Source of the DNA: an uncultured Alphaproteobacteria bacterium
Lineage (GTDB): Bacteria > Pseudomonadota > Alphaproteobacteria > RF32 > CAG-239
Reading direction: 5' to 3'
DNA: 8,830 nt
Assembly: GCA_946618745.1 (NCBI GenBank)
Contig: CAMOLN010000025.1
Span: forward strand, 1 to 8,830
In this document: positions 1-6,790 of the stretch, piece after piece
Layout of the letters: each line of letters begins with the position of its first letter
How positions within the stretch are numbered: the first letter of the stretch is position 1
Position numbers and translations under genes: made by a program
Notes under the pieces: generated by a model
The model's database searches: none
Seen by the model: only the letters and a program-made list of their open reading frames with translations
What the model was told of the DNA's origin: nothing

Positions 1-1074
1 CTTCTTCGTTCTTTGCGTTTGTGGCGCAAGGCCGAAACTACCGAACAAAAAGCAAAAGTTAAAATTCGAGCTTGTATGGAATTTTTAGCTATAATATCCA
101 TTGCAATTTTTATTATCATTAATACATTTTTGTTATACTGGCAACAAATTGACGTAACCACTTACATTTTTGCATTATCAACATTTGACCGTCTCAGTTG
201 GACGAGCTTTTCGGTTAACTGGGCAGTCAACAATTTCACGCGCATTACCGGCCAAATGAATTCAGCACTGGAAACTTTAGCGATTGATCCGGAAATAGTC
301 GATTCGCCATCAGCAACAACGTTGAAGATCAAAAAAGCAGAAATTAAATTTGATAAGGTATGTTTTCACTACAATAATCAACAAAATATTTTTAAAAATT
401 TTAATTTGGACATCAAAGCAGGTGAAAAAATCGGCATTGTCGGATCATCTGGTTCAGGAAAATCTACTTTGATTAAACTTTTATCTCGTTATTTTGATAC
501 CTCATCAGGTACGGTCAAAATCAACGGGATTGATATTAAAGATATTACCCAAGATTCTTTGCATAAAAATATTGCCGTAATTCCCCAAGACGTTTGTTTG
601 TTTAACCGCACAATCATGGATAATATTCGTTACGGAAACGTTGATGCTGATGAAGCAAAAGTTATTAAGGCAGCTAAAGATGCATCTGCCGATAAATTTA
701 TTGAAAAACTTCCATCGTCTTATAAAACTAAAGTTGGTGACAGAGGCGTGATTTTATCCGGTGGTGAGCGTCAACGCATTGCCATAGCACGAGCTATTTT
801 AAAAAACGCGCCGATTCTTATCTTTGACGAAGCTACGTCTTCTTTGGATTCTGAAAGCGAAAAATATATTCAGGATTCAATGAAGAAGCTGATGAAAAAT
901 AAAACTGTTGTAGCTATAGCCCACCGCCTTTCGACATTAAGAGAGATGGACAGGATAATTGTTTTAGAGAACGGAAAGATTGTTGAAGAAGGCACTCACT
1001 TGAGCCTGTTACGCAAAAAAGGCCGCTATGCGAAGTTATTTAAAATGCAGTCTGACGGATATCTTCAGGTTTAG
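1..1074 (+). CDS. ABC exporter, C-terminal half (end of membrane domain plus ATPase domain), 5' truncated
   Basis: The frame is open from base 1, so the true start lies outside the window; the TTG at 13 is not a credible start. The 357 visible residues begin in the last part of a transmembrane domain, with a hydrophobic helix around bases 76-145. A complete nucleotide-binding domain follows: Walker A GSSGSGKST (442-468), signature LSGGERQ (754-774), Walker B ILIFDE (814-831) with a D-loop SSLD, and the switch histidine in AHR (922-924). A membrane domain fused before the ATPase, the order within it and the LSGGERQ signature are typical of subfamily B/MsbA-like half-transporters of about 580-600 residues, which work as dimers in the inner membrane. 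The substrate cannot be read from this part; lipid, peptide or drug export are all possible. The last 35 bases overlap the 3' end of recF on the other strand. The stop is TAG. Confidence 0.93.
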   Translation, partial: LLRSLRLWRKAETTEQKAKVKIRACMEFLAIISIAIFIIINTFLLYWQQIDVTTYIFALSTFDRLSWTSFSVNWAVNNFTRITGQMNSALETLAIDPEIVDSPSATTLKIKKAEIKFDKVCFHYNNQQNIFKNFNLDIKAGEKIGIVGSSGSGKSTLIKLLSRYFDTSSGTVKINGIDIKDITQDSLHKNIAVIPQDVCLFNRTIMDNIRYGNVDADEAKVIKAAKDASADKFIEKLPSSYKTKVGDRGVILSGGERQRIAIARAILKNAPILIFDEATSSLDSESEKYIQDSMKKLMKNKTVVAIAHRLSTLREMDRIIVLENGKIVEEGTHLSLLRKKGRYAKLFKMQSDGYLQV

Positions 1075-2308
1075 CCATCGGTTGTGATATTTGATAAACT
1101 GAATTTTGTTTTACCTCGAAAAATTGAGATTCACTTTTTATTGAATCGAATAACTCCGGATCGGTTGTAGTTATCCAGGCTTGAAGATTAAGATTAACAA
1201 CCTTGGATAACAAGGCTTCCCTTTTAATATCATCAAGATGAGCAGCAACTTCATCAAGCAGCAATATCGGCGCAAATCCTTTATATAAGGTCTGACATTT
1301 TGCTTGTGCCAACATGATACTTATTAATAAAGATTTTTGCTCTCCGGTTGAACACATCTCCGCAGGCATAAATTTCTTTTTATGATAAACCTTAAAATCC
1401 GTGCGGTTAACCCCTTCCAAATTGTTATTATTAAGAACATTACGGCGTTGTGATTTTAACAAATCAATATATAAGTTCTCAACTTTTACGGCCGGACTTT
1501 TATCTAATTCACGTTCAATCAGACCATCAAGTTCAAGTTGCACGGTCGGAAAAACATCATCAGGTTCTTTTTCAATAAAAGTATTTAAGCGGGCTGTTTG
1601 TTCACGTCTGGCGGCGGCTATTGCCACACCTAAAGCAGACATTTCTTCCTCTAATGAGCTTAACCAATGATTATCAAGTTTGCCTTCTTTGATTAAACGA
1701 TACCATTCGCGATATAAATGTTCAAAATTTGCAACTCTTTTAGCGTGATCATTATCAAAAGCATAAACCATTCGATCCAAAAAAGCGCGGCGCGGTTGGC
1801 TTCCGCCACGAAATAGTCTGTCCATTTGCGGAGTCAGCCAAATTAAAGAAATATACTTACCTAAATCGCTTTGAAGAGATGTTTTATTGCCGTCTATTTT
1901 AACGATTCGACGTTCAAAAGATTGGTTTCCATCAATATCTTCAATAGCTCGGGTTGATTTTTCAACGGCGGTTGCCAAAGAATGAGTTTCGCCATTATTT
2001 ATAATTTCTGCAGCCACTGCCCAATTTAACGGAGTTACAAATGACATTTCTCCCAAAGAAGCTATTTGCGGTATAAATCGTTTGATATCAGAAAGTTTTA
2101 CTCCGCGTAAACCACGCCCCGGAGCAAGGAAAGAAATGGATTCCAAAATATTAGTCTTACCCGAACCGTTTTCTCCATAGATAATTATAGGACAATTTTG
2201 CGCGTCAATACGCAAAGAAGAATAATTTCTATAGTCAGTTAAAGTCAGGCGTTGAATACCTGACTTTAACCGCAATAATTCGTTTAAATTATTGGTAAGA
2301 GCATCCAT
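1040..2308 (-). CDS. recF: DNA replication and repair protein RecF
   Basis: This is a 422-residue SMC-like ATPase that binds single-strand/double-strand DNA junctions at gaps and helps RecO and RecR load RecA. Walker A is GENGSGKT (residues 45-52), preceded by the typical RecF opening LTLTDYRNY (21-29) and followed by FLAPGRGLR. The ABC-type signature STGEQKS is at 320-326 and Walker B LLLDEVAAHLD at about 349-359. These fit RecF rather than RecN or SMC because there is no long coiled coil. The ATG at 2308 shares one base with the dnaN stop (TGATG), which implies translational coupling. This start gives about 17 residues before the conserved domain, and a perfect 12-bp inverted repeat lies in that stretch. 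The protein is longer than the about 360 residues of the enterobacterial form; the extra length is at both ends and in the middle. Its last 11 codons run antisense into the ABC exporter. The stop is TAA. Confidence 0.96.
   Translation of the reverse strand: MDALTNNLNELLRLKSGIQRLTLTDYRNYSSLRIDAQNCPIIIYGENGSGKTNILESISFLAPGRGLRGVKLSDIKRFIPQIASLGEMSFVTPLNWAVAAEIINNGETHSLATAVEKSTRAIEDIDGNQSFERRIVKIDGNKTSLQSDLGKYISLIWLTPQMDRLFRGGSQPRRAFLDRMVYAFDNDHAKRVANFEHLYREWYRLIKEGKLDNHWLSSLEEEMSALGVAIAAARREQTARLNTFIEKEPDDVFPTVQLELDGLIERELDKSPAVKVENLYIDLLKSQRRNVLNNNNLEGVNRTDFKVYHKKKFMPAEMCSTGEQKSLLISIMLAQAKCQTLYKGFAPILLLDEVAAHLDDIKREALLSKVVNLNLQAWITTTDPELFDSIKSESQFFEVKQNSVYQISQPMAKPEDIRQTAF
2238..2270. repeat. 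perfect 12-bp inverted repeat inside the recF 5' coding region
   Basis: Arms 2238-2249 and 2259-2270 are exact reverse complements around a nine-base loop (2250-2258). It begins about 38 bases into recF and codes for residues 13 to about 24, at the border between the extra N-terminal residues and the conserved RecF domain. In the recF message it would form a stable hairpin just after the start codon. It has no U-tract after it. The repeat itself is certain; any role in limiting RecF translation is inference. Confidence 0.7.
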
Positions 2309-3426
2309 CAGATTCTCATAGGCATTAAAACATAAATTGCCGAAGCATCAGCCGTATCATGAATTACTGAAGGAGAGGCCGCATCAGCAAAAGATATTTT
2401 AACAGTTTCGCCTTTTATCTCGGCTAAAATATCCAAAAGATAACGGAAATTATAACCGATTTCCAATGATTCATGCTCGTATTGAGCTTCCAAATCTTCG
2501 GAAGCACTACCTAGATCAGGACTTGATGTAACTATGGTAACTTTGTTTTTGTTAGTTAACATCTTAATGGCTCGAGTGCGTTCGGCAACAACCGATACAC
2601 GATCCACTGCCGAAGCCAAATCTTTAACTTTGAGTTCTAAAGATTTGTCATTATCGGTAGGAATAACACGTTCATAATCAGGATATGTGCCATCTATTAA
2701 TTTTGAAGTTAAGGCTATATCGGTAACAGAAAAACGAACTTTATTTTCGGATACTTCAATTTTAACATTTTCTACTGAACTATCATCTAATAATTTGCGA
2801 ATTTCGGTCACAGTTTTGCGAGGAATGATAACGCCTTTTAAATTTTTAGCACCTTTGGGTAAAGGAGTTTCTACGCAAGCCAAACGATGTCCGTCCGTGG
2901 CAACAATACGCAAAACTTCAGTTCCGCCGTCAGATTTTGCATGAACAAATAAGCCATTTAGATAATATCTGGTTTCTTCGGTTGACATAGCAAACTGAGT
3001 GCGATCGATAACATCTTTTAATTCGTCTTTTGACATAGTAAAAGAAGTGGGAAGTTTATCGCCGGAGATAACCGGAAAATCTTCGACAGCAATAGTTGAA
3101 AGCGAAAACTTTGAACGACCGGCAGAAATAGTAAGCTGGCCTTTATCATCGGGATAAATCAGCTCAACTTGGGAACCATCAGCTAATTTACGGACAATGT
3201 CATAAAGCATGTGAGCCGGAGCGGTGGTTGCACCGACTTCGGTAATTTTTGCATCTACCATTTCAGTAATTTCGGTATCCATGTCGGTAGCCTTGAAACT
3301 GATACCATCATCCAATGCTTCTATACGAACATTGGATAATACCGGAATAGTGTTACGTTTTTCAACTATGCTTTGAACATGGCTCAAAGTTTTTAATAAA
3401 TTTGCTCGTTCAATTGTAAATCTCAT
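2308..3426 (-). CDS. dnaN: DNA polymerase III subunit beta (sliding clamp)
   Basis: This 372-residue protein forms the ring-shaped dimer that tethers DNA polymerase III and other clamp-binding proteins to DNA. Its length fits the family (366 residues in E. coli). It has the clamp N-terminus MRFTIERANLLKTL with the RNTIPVLSNV segment, the middle-domain YYLNGLFVH and ATDGHRLA motifs (about residues 155-185), DGTYPDYERVIP (about 246-257), and the terminal YVLMPMRI, which closes the peptide-binding cleft. The start is ATG with a modest GGTG ribosome binding site seven bases upstream. The stop TGA overlaps the recF start by one base, so the two are probably translated from one message. dnaA is not next to it: the upstream neighbour on this strand is a lipoprotein gene, separated by 145 bases that hold a large hairpin and a possible weak promoter. 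Confidence 0.98.
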   Translation of the reverse strand: MRFTIERANLLKTLSHVQSIVEKRNTIPVLSNVRIEALDDGISFKATDMDTEITEMVDAKITEVGATTAPAHMLYDIVRKLADGSQVELIYPDDKGQLTISAGRSKFSLSTIAVEDFPVISGDKLPTSFTMSKDELKDVIDRTQFAMSTEETRYYLNGLFVHAKSDGGTEVLRIVATDGHRLACVETPLPKGAKNLKGVIIPRKTVTEIRKLLDDSSVENVKIEVSENKVRFSVTDIALTSKLIDGTYPDYERVIPTDNDKSLELKVKDLASAVDRVSVVAERTRAIKMLTNKNKVTIVTSSPDLGSASEDLEAQYEHESLEIGYNFRYLLDILAEIKGETVKISFADAASPSVIHDTADASAIYVLMPMRI

Positions 3427-3459
3427 GTTTTTGCACCAATATTAAAGTTTATTTTCTAT

Positions 3460-3488
3460 AGGATAACATTGTTTTTGAGTTTGGTTAA
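3460..3488 (-). promoter_or_regulatory. weak candidate promoter for dnaN-recF
   Basis: Reading the minus strand, TTAACC (3488-3483) and TATCCT (3465-3460) are separated by 17 bases and lie about 35 bases before the dnaN start. Each matches the sigma-70 consensus at only four of six positions, in AT-rich DNA where such matches are common. The position suits a dnaN promoter, but the sequence support is weak. Confidence 0.22.
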
Positions 3489-3519
3489 ATGGAAAGGGTA
3501 ATTTTCAACAAGTTTTTTA

Positions 3520-3562
3520 TTTATTTTTTACCCTTGGTTTGCGCCCAAGGGTAAAAAATAAA
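3520..3562. repeat. perfect 18-bp inverted repeat after the lipoprotein gene (candidate 3'-end hairpin)
   Basis: Arms 3520-3537 and 3545-3562 are exact reverse complements around a seven-base loop (3538-3544). The inner seven pairs form the GC-containing core CCCTTGG/CCAAGGG; the outer eleven pairs are A-T. It begins ten bases after the lipoprotein stop codon, where a transcription terminator would be expected. On both strands, however, the T-rich run comes before the core and the A-rich run after it, so neither strand has the 3' U-tract of a standard intrinsic terminator. It may still stop polymerase, protect an mRNA 3' end, or be a palindromic protein-binding site. The inverted repeat itself is certain; its function is inferred. 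Confidence 0.75.
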
Positions 3563-3571
3563 GTAATGATA

Positions 3572-4660
3572 TTATTCTTTTAGTATAACCTCTTTACCGT
3601 CAACAATTTTTTTCAATATTGCATGACCGCTTAAGATACCATCAGGCTCGGTAGTAATTTCACCGACTGCAGTGATTTGTCCGTTACTGTTATTTTGAAT
3701 ATAATCAATAACTTTTTCTTTATTGGTAGTGCCTGCACCTTCATAGCCGAAAGTTATCATTTGCAGGATAAAATCCATATATTCGGCATAGTCGGTATTG
3801 GCTCTTCCGGTATATTTTTGATAACGAGAAGCAAAATCATCGGTCGCAGGAGCAGCATCAGCATACCACATTCCTTCAGCTAATACTTTGTTTGTGAGAT
3901 AAGTAAAACTTTCAATACCGGTAACAGGTATATTGATTTGGCTCTCGCGATGTTGTTTCAAGAAAATATCAATGGTCGGCATTGCTAATTGAGCCAAAAT
4001 ATAATCAGGATTATTCTCTTTGATTTTATATAACATTAAGCGAAAATCTTTTTCATCAGCGTTTACGTGATAAATCTGATCAATTTCAATTTTATTATCT
4101 TTAGCAGCTCTTTGTTTGAAATAATCAACCATTGATTCCGGGCCGGTTGCGTTAACTACAACTATATCAACTTTTTTTACGCCTTCTTTCAATAATTTTT
4201 TATATAATGTATCTGCTTCACTTTCGGGATTAGATGAGGTTATAAGATTATAAAAACCTTTACTTACAGCAGGATCGGTTGCAACCGAGAAATGGATAAC
4301 TTTATTTTGTTCGGCTAAAGGAGAAACCACCGCACCAAAATTTGACAATACACTGATTACGACATCAACTTTATCCATAGAAATAAGTTTCTGCGCTAAT
4401 GATGCTTGTTTAGATAAAGTTAATTGATTGTTCTCAAATACAACTTGGTAGTCAAACTTATGATCTTTTTTATTGAACTCTTCAAAAAACATCTTAACCG
4501 TATCTTTGGCGGCTTCACCGAAATTAGCACCATCACCGGACATGGGATACAAGGCACCGATTTTTACAACCGGTTTTTGATTGGTATTTTGCTCTTGTGT
4601 CTTATCGCCGCAAGCAATCAAACCTAAAATCATTAATAAACCAACTAATTGTTTTTTCAT
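3572..4660 (-). CDS. LivK-like substrate-binding lipoprotein (type I periplasmic binding protein fold)
   Basis: This 362-residue protein begins with a lipoprotein signal peptide: MKKQ, then a hydrophobic stretch and the lipobox LIAC, with cysteine at residue 17 and glycine after it. The mature part opens with VVKIGALYPMSGDGANFGEAAKD, the usual start of Peripla_BP_6 amino-acid binding proteins, and carries the interdomain pattern of that fold (VDVVISVLSNFGAVVSPLAEQ, then VIHFSVATDPAV). Family knowledge suggests that it binds a branched-chain amino acid or another small ligand outside the inner membrane; the ligand cannot be read here. No permease or ATPase of a Liv system is nearby. The open frame reaches back to 4738, overlapping cvpA. 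The ATG at 4660 is preferred because the signal peptide starts there and a strong AAAGGAG lies eight bases before it. The stop is TAA, with an 18-bp inverted repeat just after it. Confidence 0.9.
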   Translation of the reverse strand: MKKQLVGLLMILGLIACGDKTQEQNTNQKPVVKIGALYPMSGDGANFGEAAKDTVKMFFEEFNKKDHKFDYQVVFENNQLTLSKQASLAQKLISMDKVDVVISVLSNFGAVVSPLAEQNKVIHFSVATDPAVSKGFYNLITSSNPESEADTLYKKLLKEGVKKVDIVVVNATGPESMVDYFKQRAAKDNKIEIDQIYHVNADEKDFRLMLYKIKENNPDYILAQLAMPTIDIFLKQHRESQINIPVTGIESFTYLTNKVLAEGMWYADAAPATDDFASRYQKYTGRANTDYAEYMDFILQMITFGYEGAGTTNKEKVIDYIQNNSNGQITAVGEITTEPDGILSGHAILKKIVDGKEVILKE

Positions 4661-4668
4661 GTTTTTGG

Positions 4669-4675
4669 CTCCTTT
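4669..4675 (-). promoter_or_regulatory. ribosome binding site of the LivK-like lipoprotein gene
   Basis: AAAGGAG on the minus strand lies eight bases before the ATG at 4660. It is among the best Shine-Dalgarno matches in the window and fixes the start at the signal peptide rather than at in-frame starts further upstream (4693 and 4738). Confidence 0.8.
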
Positions 4676-4721
4676 GTAGTCGAGATTATTCATAATTGCA
4701 TTTCTTGCAAAGACCTTCTTT

Positions 4722-5402
4722 TTATTCCACACTCTCAATTAAGCGTTCCAAACTATCACGTTCGGTTTCTTTATAACCTTGGTTATCATTTTTGGATTCA
4801 GCGGATTTTTTAACTTGCGGTTGTGCTAATTTTTCAAATAATTCTGCCGAATCTTTTGCTTTTTGTTGTTCTTTTTCTTCCGGTGAAAGTTGTTGAGCTT
4901 TGGATTTGATAATATCAAGCGTTTCCGGAGGAATCATTTCTTCAACCGGTTTGGCAAATTTTCCGGCCAATTGAAAATACTTTGATTCGGTCAAGATTTC
5001 TGATTGCTTATCAGCGGGAATCGTCCAATTTACCAGAATATTAAACAATATTACCAACAAGAAAGCCCTCATAATGCCAAAAAACAGCCCCAATGTTCTA
5101 TCTAAGCCGCTTAATTTACTGGAACGAATCTTGGAAGTTATGTGTGAGGTGGAATATATCCAAATAATCCAAAAGATAGTAAAAATAACCACCGCGGTCA
5201 AAATTCCGGCGAGAATACCGCTGTCAACAAACTTCTGAGCAAAAGGTAGCAATAAAGGCAACAACCAAACAATTAATAACGTAACCAATACCCAACCGAT
5301 AATGGACAATACTTCTTTAATTAATCCGCGCGATAAGGCTATGAGACCAGAGATTAAAACCACCGCTAAAATTATGATATCTAAATTATTAAGATTATAC
5401 AT
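4722..5402 (-). CDS. cvpA: CvpA family inner-membrane protein
   Basis: This 226-residue protein has four hydrophobic segments (about residues 8-24, 31-50, 62-85 and 105-125). They include the family-typical GLIALSRGLIKEVLSIIGW loop between the first two helices and LDRTLGLFFGIMRAFLLV before the fourth. CvpA was named for colicin V production in E. coli; its biochemical role is unresolved, with reported links to envelope stress and bile tolerance. After the membrane part comes a charged tail of roughly 80 residues, rich in K, E, Q and S, making this longer than the 162-residue E. coli protein. The start is ATG, 12 bases after the radA stop, with a weak GGA upstream, so it is probably co-transcribed with radA. 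In many proteobacteria purF follows cvpA; here a binding-protein gene follows instead, 61 bases away. Confidence 0.88.
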   Translation of the reverse strand: MYNLNNLDIIILAVVLISGLIALSRGLIKEVLSIIGWVLVTLLIVWLLPLLLPFAQKFVDSGILAGILTAVVIFTIFWIIWIYSTSHITSKIRSSKLSGLDRTLGLFFGIMRAFLLVILFNILVNWTIPADKQSEILTESKYFQLAGKFAKPVEEMIPPETLDIIKSKAQQLSPEEKEQQKAKDSAELFEKLAQPQVKKSAESKNDNQGYKETERDSLERLIESVE

Positions 5403-5414
5403 TAGTTAATTCCA

Positions 5415-6788
5415 TCAGTTAAATAAGTTGATAAGGCGTTGGACATTACCTATTTGATGAAGGGTGATGTCTTCACTCAATTTCTTTTCGGTAGAACGGC
5501 TGGTTGGGGTTATAGCACTGGCAAAACCCAACTTTTTAGCTTCTTTAAGACGTAAAGACGGTTGTGAGACTGCGCGGATTTCTCCGGAAAGCCCTATTTC
5601 ACCGAAAACAACCATATCTGCAGGTAAAGGCTTATTACTAAGAGAAGATATTACAGCCAACGCAACCGCTAAATCTGCAGCCGGTTCAGTTATTCGCAAA
5701 CCACCGGCAATATTAAGATAGACATCTTGAGAGCTTAAATTTATACCGCAACGAGCTTCCAATACCGCTAACACCATAGCCAAACGATTGGAATCCCAGC
5801 CAACGACCGCACGTTTAGGACTGGAATAACTGCTTTGACTGACAAGAGCTTGGATTTCTACCAAAACAGGTCTGGAGCCCTCTATTCCGGCAAAAACGCA
5901 GGAACCGGATACATTACCTTGTCTTTCGGCTAAAAATAATGCTGATGGGTTGGCAACCTCAACCAAGCCTTTATCCTGCATTTCAAATACGCCGATTTCA
6001 TCGGTGGCTCCATAGCGATTTTTAACCGAACGTAAGATACGAAAATGATGACCGCGTTCACCCTCAAAATACAAAACCGTATCAACCATGTGTTCTAAAA
6101 CGCGAGGACCGGCTATTTCACCTTGTTTGGTAACATGACCGACTAAAAACAAAGTAAAACCTTTTTTCTTGGCTAATTTTATTAATTCATAACTGCAAGC
6201 TCTTACCTGAGTAACACTTCCGGGGGTGGAATCGACATCACTTAAATACATAGTTTGGATAGAATCAATGACAACCACCGCCGCTGATGAGTTTTTTAAT
6301 GAAGTTATGATATCCTTAATTTCAGTTGATGAAGCTAAATTAACCGGAGATTTTTCCAAACCCAATCTTTTGGCGCGGATACGAACCTGGTCAATAGCTT
6401 CTTCGCCGGATATATAGTAAACTTCCGGCTTATCGGAAGAATTAGCTACAGAAGCACAAACTTGTAATAACAAAGTTGATTTACCAATTCCGGGATCACC
6501 ACCGACTAAAATAACCGAACCGGCAACCAGCCCTCCTCCGCAAACACGATCTAATTCAGCTATACCGGTTGATAGGCGATCAACTTGTTCTTTGGCTCCG
6601 CTTAAGGGGACAAAATCCAACTCTTTGCCGGCAGAACGTTTGGCATTTATATTGCTGAATCCGTCAGCTGCTATAATTTCTTCCTGAATAGTATTCCATT
6701 CACCGCAAGCATCACATTTGCCCTGCCATTTAGGATAAACAGCTCCGCAATTTTGACAAACGTATTGTTTTATTTCTTTTTTTGCCAA
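5415..6788 (-). CDS. radA: DNA repair protein RadA (Sms)
   Basis: This 457-residue RecA-related ATPase and helicase promotes branch migration of recombination intermediates. The four-cysteine zinc finger is intact (C11, C14, C25, C28, in CQNCG and CDACG). Walker A GDPGIGKST is at 97-105, Walker B VVVID at 171-175, and the RadA-specific motif reads KNRYG (256-260) where the usual form is KNRFG. The C-terminal part has the Lon-protease-like domain (PVLVEIQALVS, then the GGLRITEPAADLA region). Length matches the 460-residue E. coli protein. The start is TTG at 6788: it gives the family-typical MAKK opening, and CGGAG lies seven bases before it inside the end of mlaF. Only two bases separate the mlaF stop from this start, so translation is probably coupled. 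The stop is TGA. Confidence 0.97.
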   Translation of the reverse strand: MAKKEIKQYVCQNCGAVYPKWQGKCDACGEWNTIQEEIIAADGFSNINAKRSAGKELDFVPLSGAKEQVDRLSTGIAELDRVCGGGLVAGSVILVGGDPGIGKSTLLLQVCASVANSSDKPEVYYISGEEAIDQVRIRAKRLGLEKSPVNLASSTEIKDIITSLKNSSAAVVVIDSIQTMYLSDVDSTPGSVTQVRACSYELIKLAKKKGFTLFLVGHVTKQGEIAGPRVLEHMVDTVLYFEGERGHHFRILRSVKNRYGATDEIGVFEMQDKGLVEVANPSALFLAERQGNVSGSCVFAGIEGSRPVLVEIQALVSQSSYSSPKRAVVGWDSNRLAMVLAVLEARCGINLSSQDVYLNIAGGLRITEPAADLAVALAVISSLSNKPLPADMVVFGEIGLSGEIRAVSQPSLRLKEAKKLGFASAITPTSRSTEKKLSEDITLHQIGNVQRLINLFN

Positions 6789-6790
6789 GA

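Noticed and set aside
1401..1670. Open frame of 89 codons on the + strand inside recF
   Set aside because: It lies wholly antisense to a well-supported recF, is low in complexity (S/R/L-rich), and has no recognisable motif.
3458..3466. DnaA-box-like TTATCCTAT before dnaN, as a sign of a replication origin
   Set aside because: It departs from the TTATNCACA consensus in its last three positions, is a single copy, and dnaA is not nearby.
3538..3562. Calling the 18-bp inverted repeat a standard Rho-independent terminator
   Set aside because: The required T-run after the stem is missing on both strands; A-rich sequence follows the GC core instead.
4696..4710. Short dyad TTGCA-N5-TGCAA before the lipoprotein gene as an operator
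   Set aside because: Five-base arms in AT-rich DNA are expected by chance, and no convincing promoter elements frame it.
4661..4738. Extended N-terminus for the LivK-like lipoprotein, starting at 4738 or 4693
   Set aside because: The extra residues would precede a textbook lipoprotein signal peptide and overlap cvpA. The strong AAAGGAG site points to the ATG at 4660.
5464..5721. Open frame of 85 codons on the + strand inside radA
   Set aside because: It is antisense to the conserved Lon-like part of radA, and its composition reflects the reverse complement of that gene. The same applies to the + strand frames at 2687-2944, 3677-3883, 4424-4627, 6226-6417, 6782-6967, 6918-7214 and 7926-8126.
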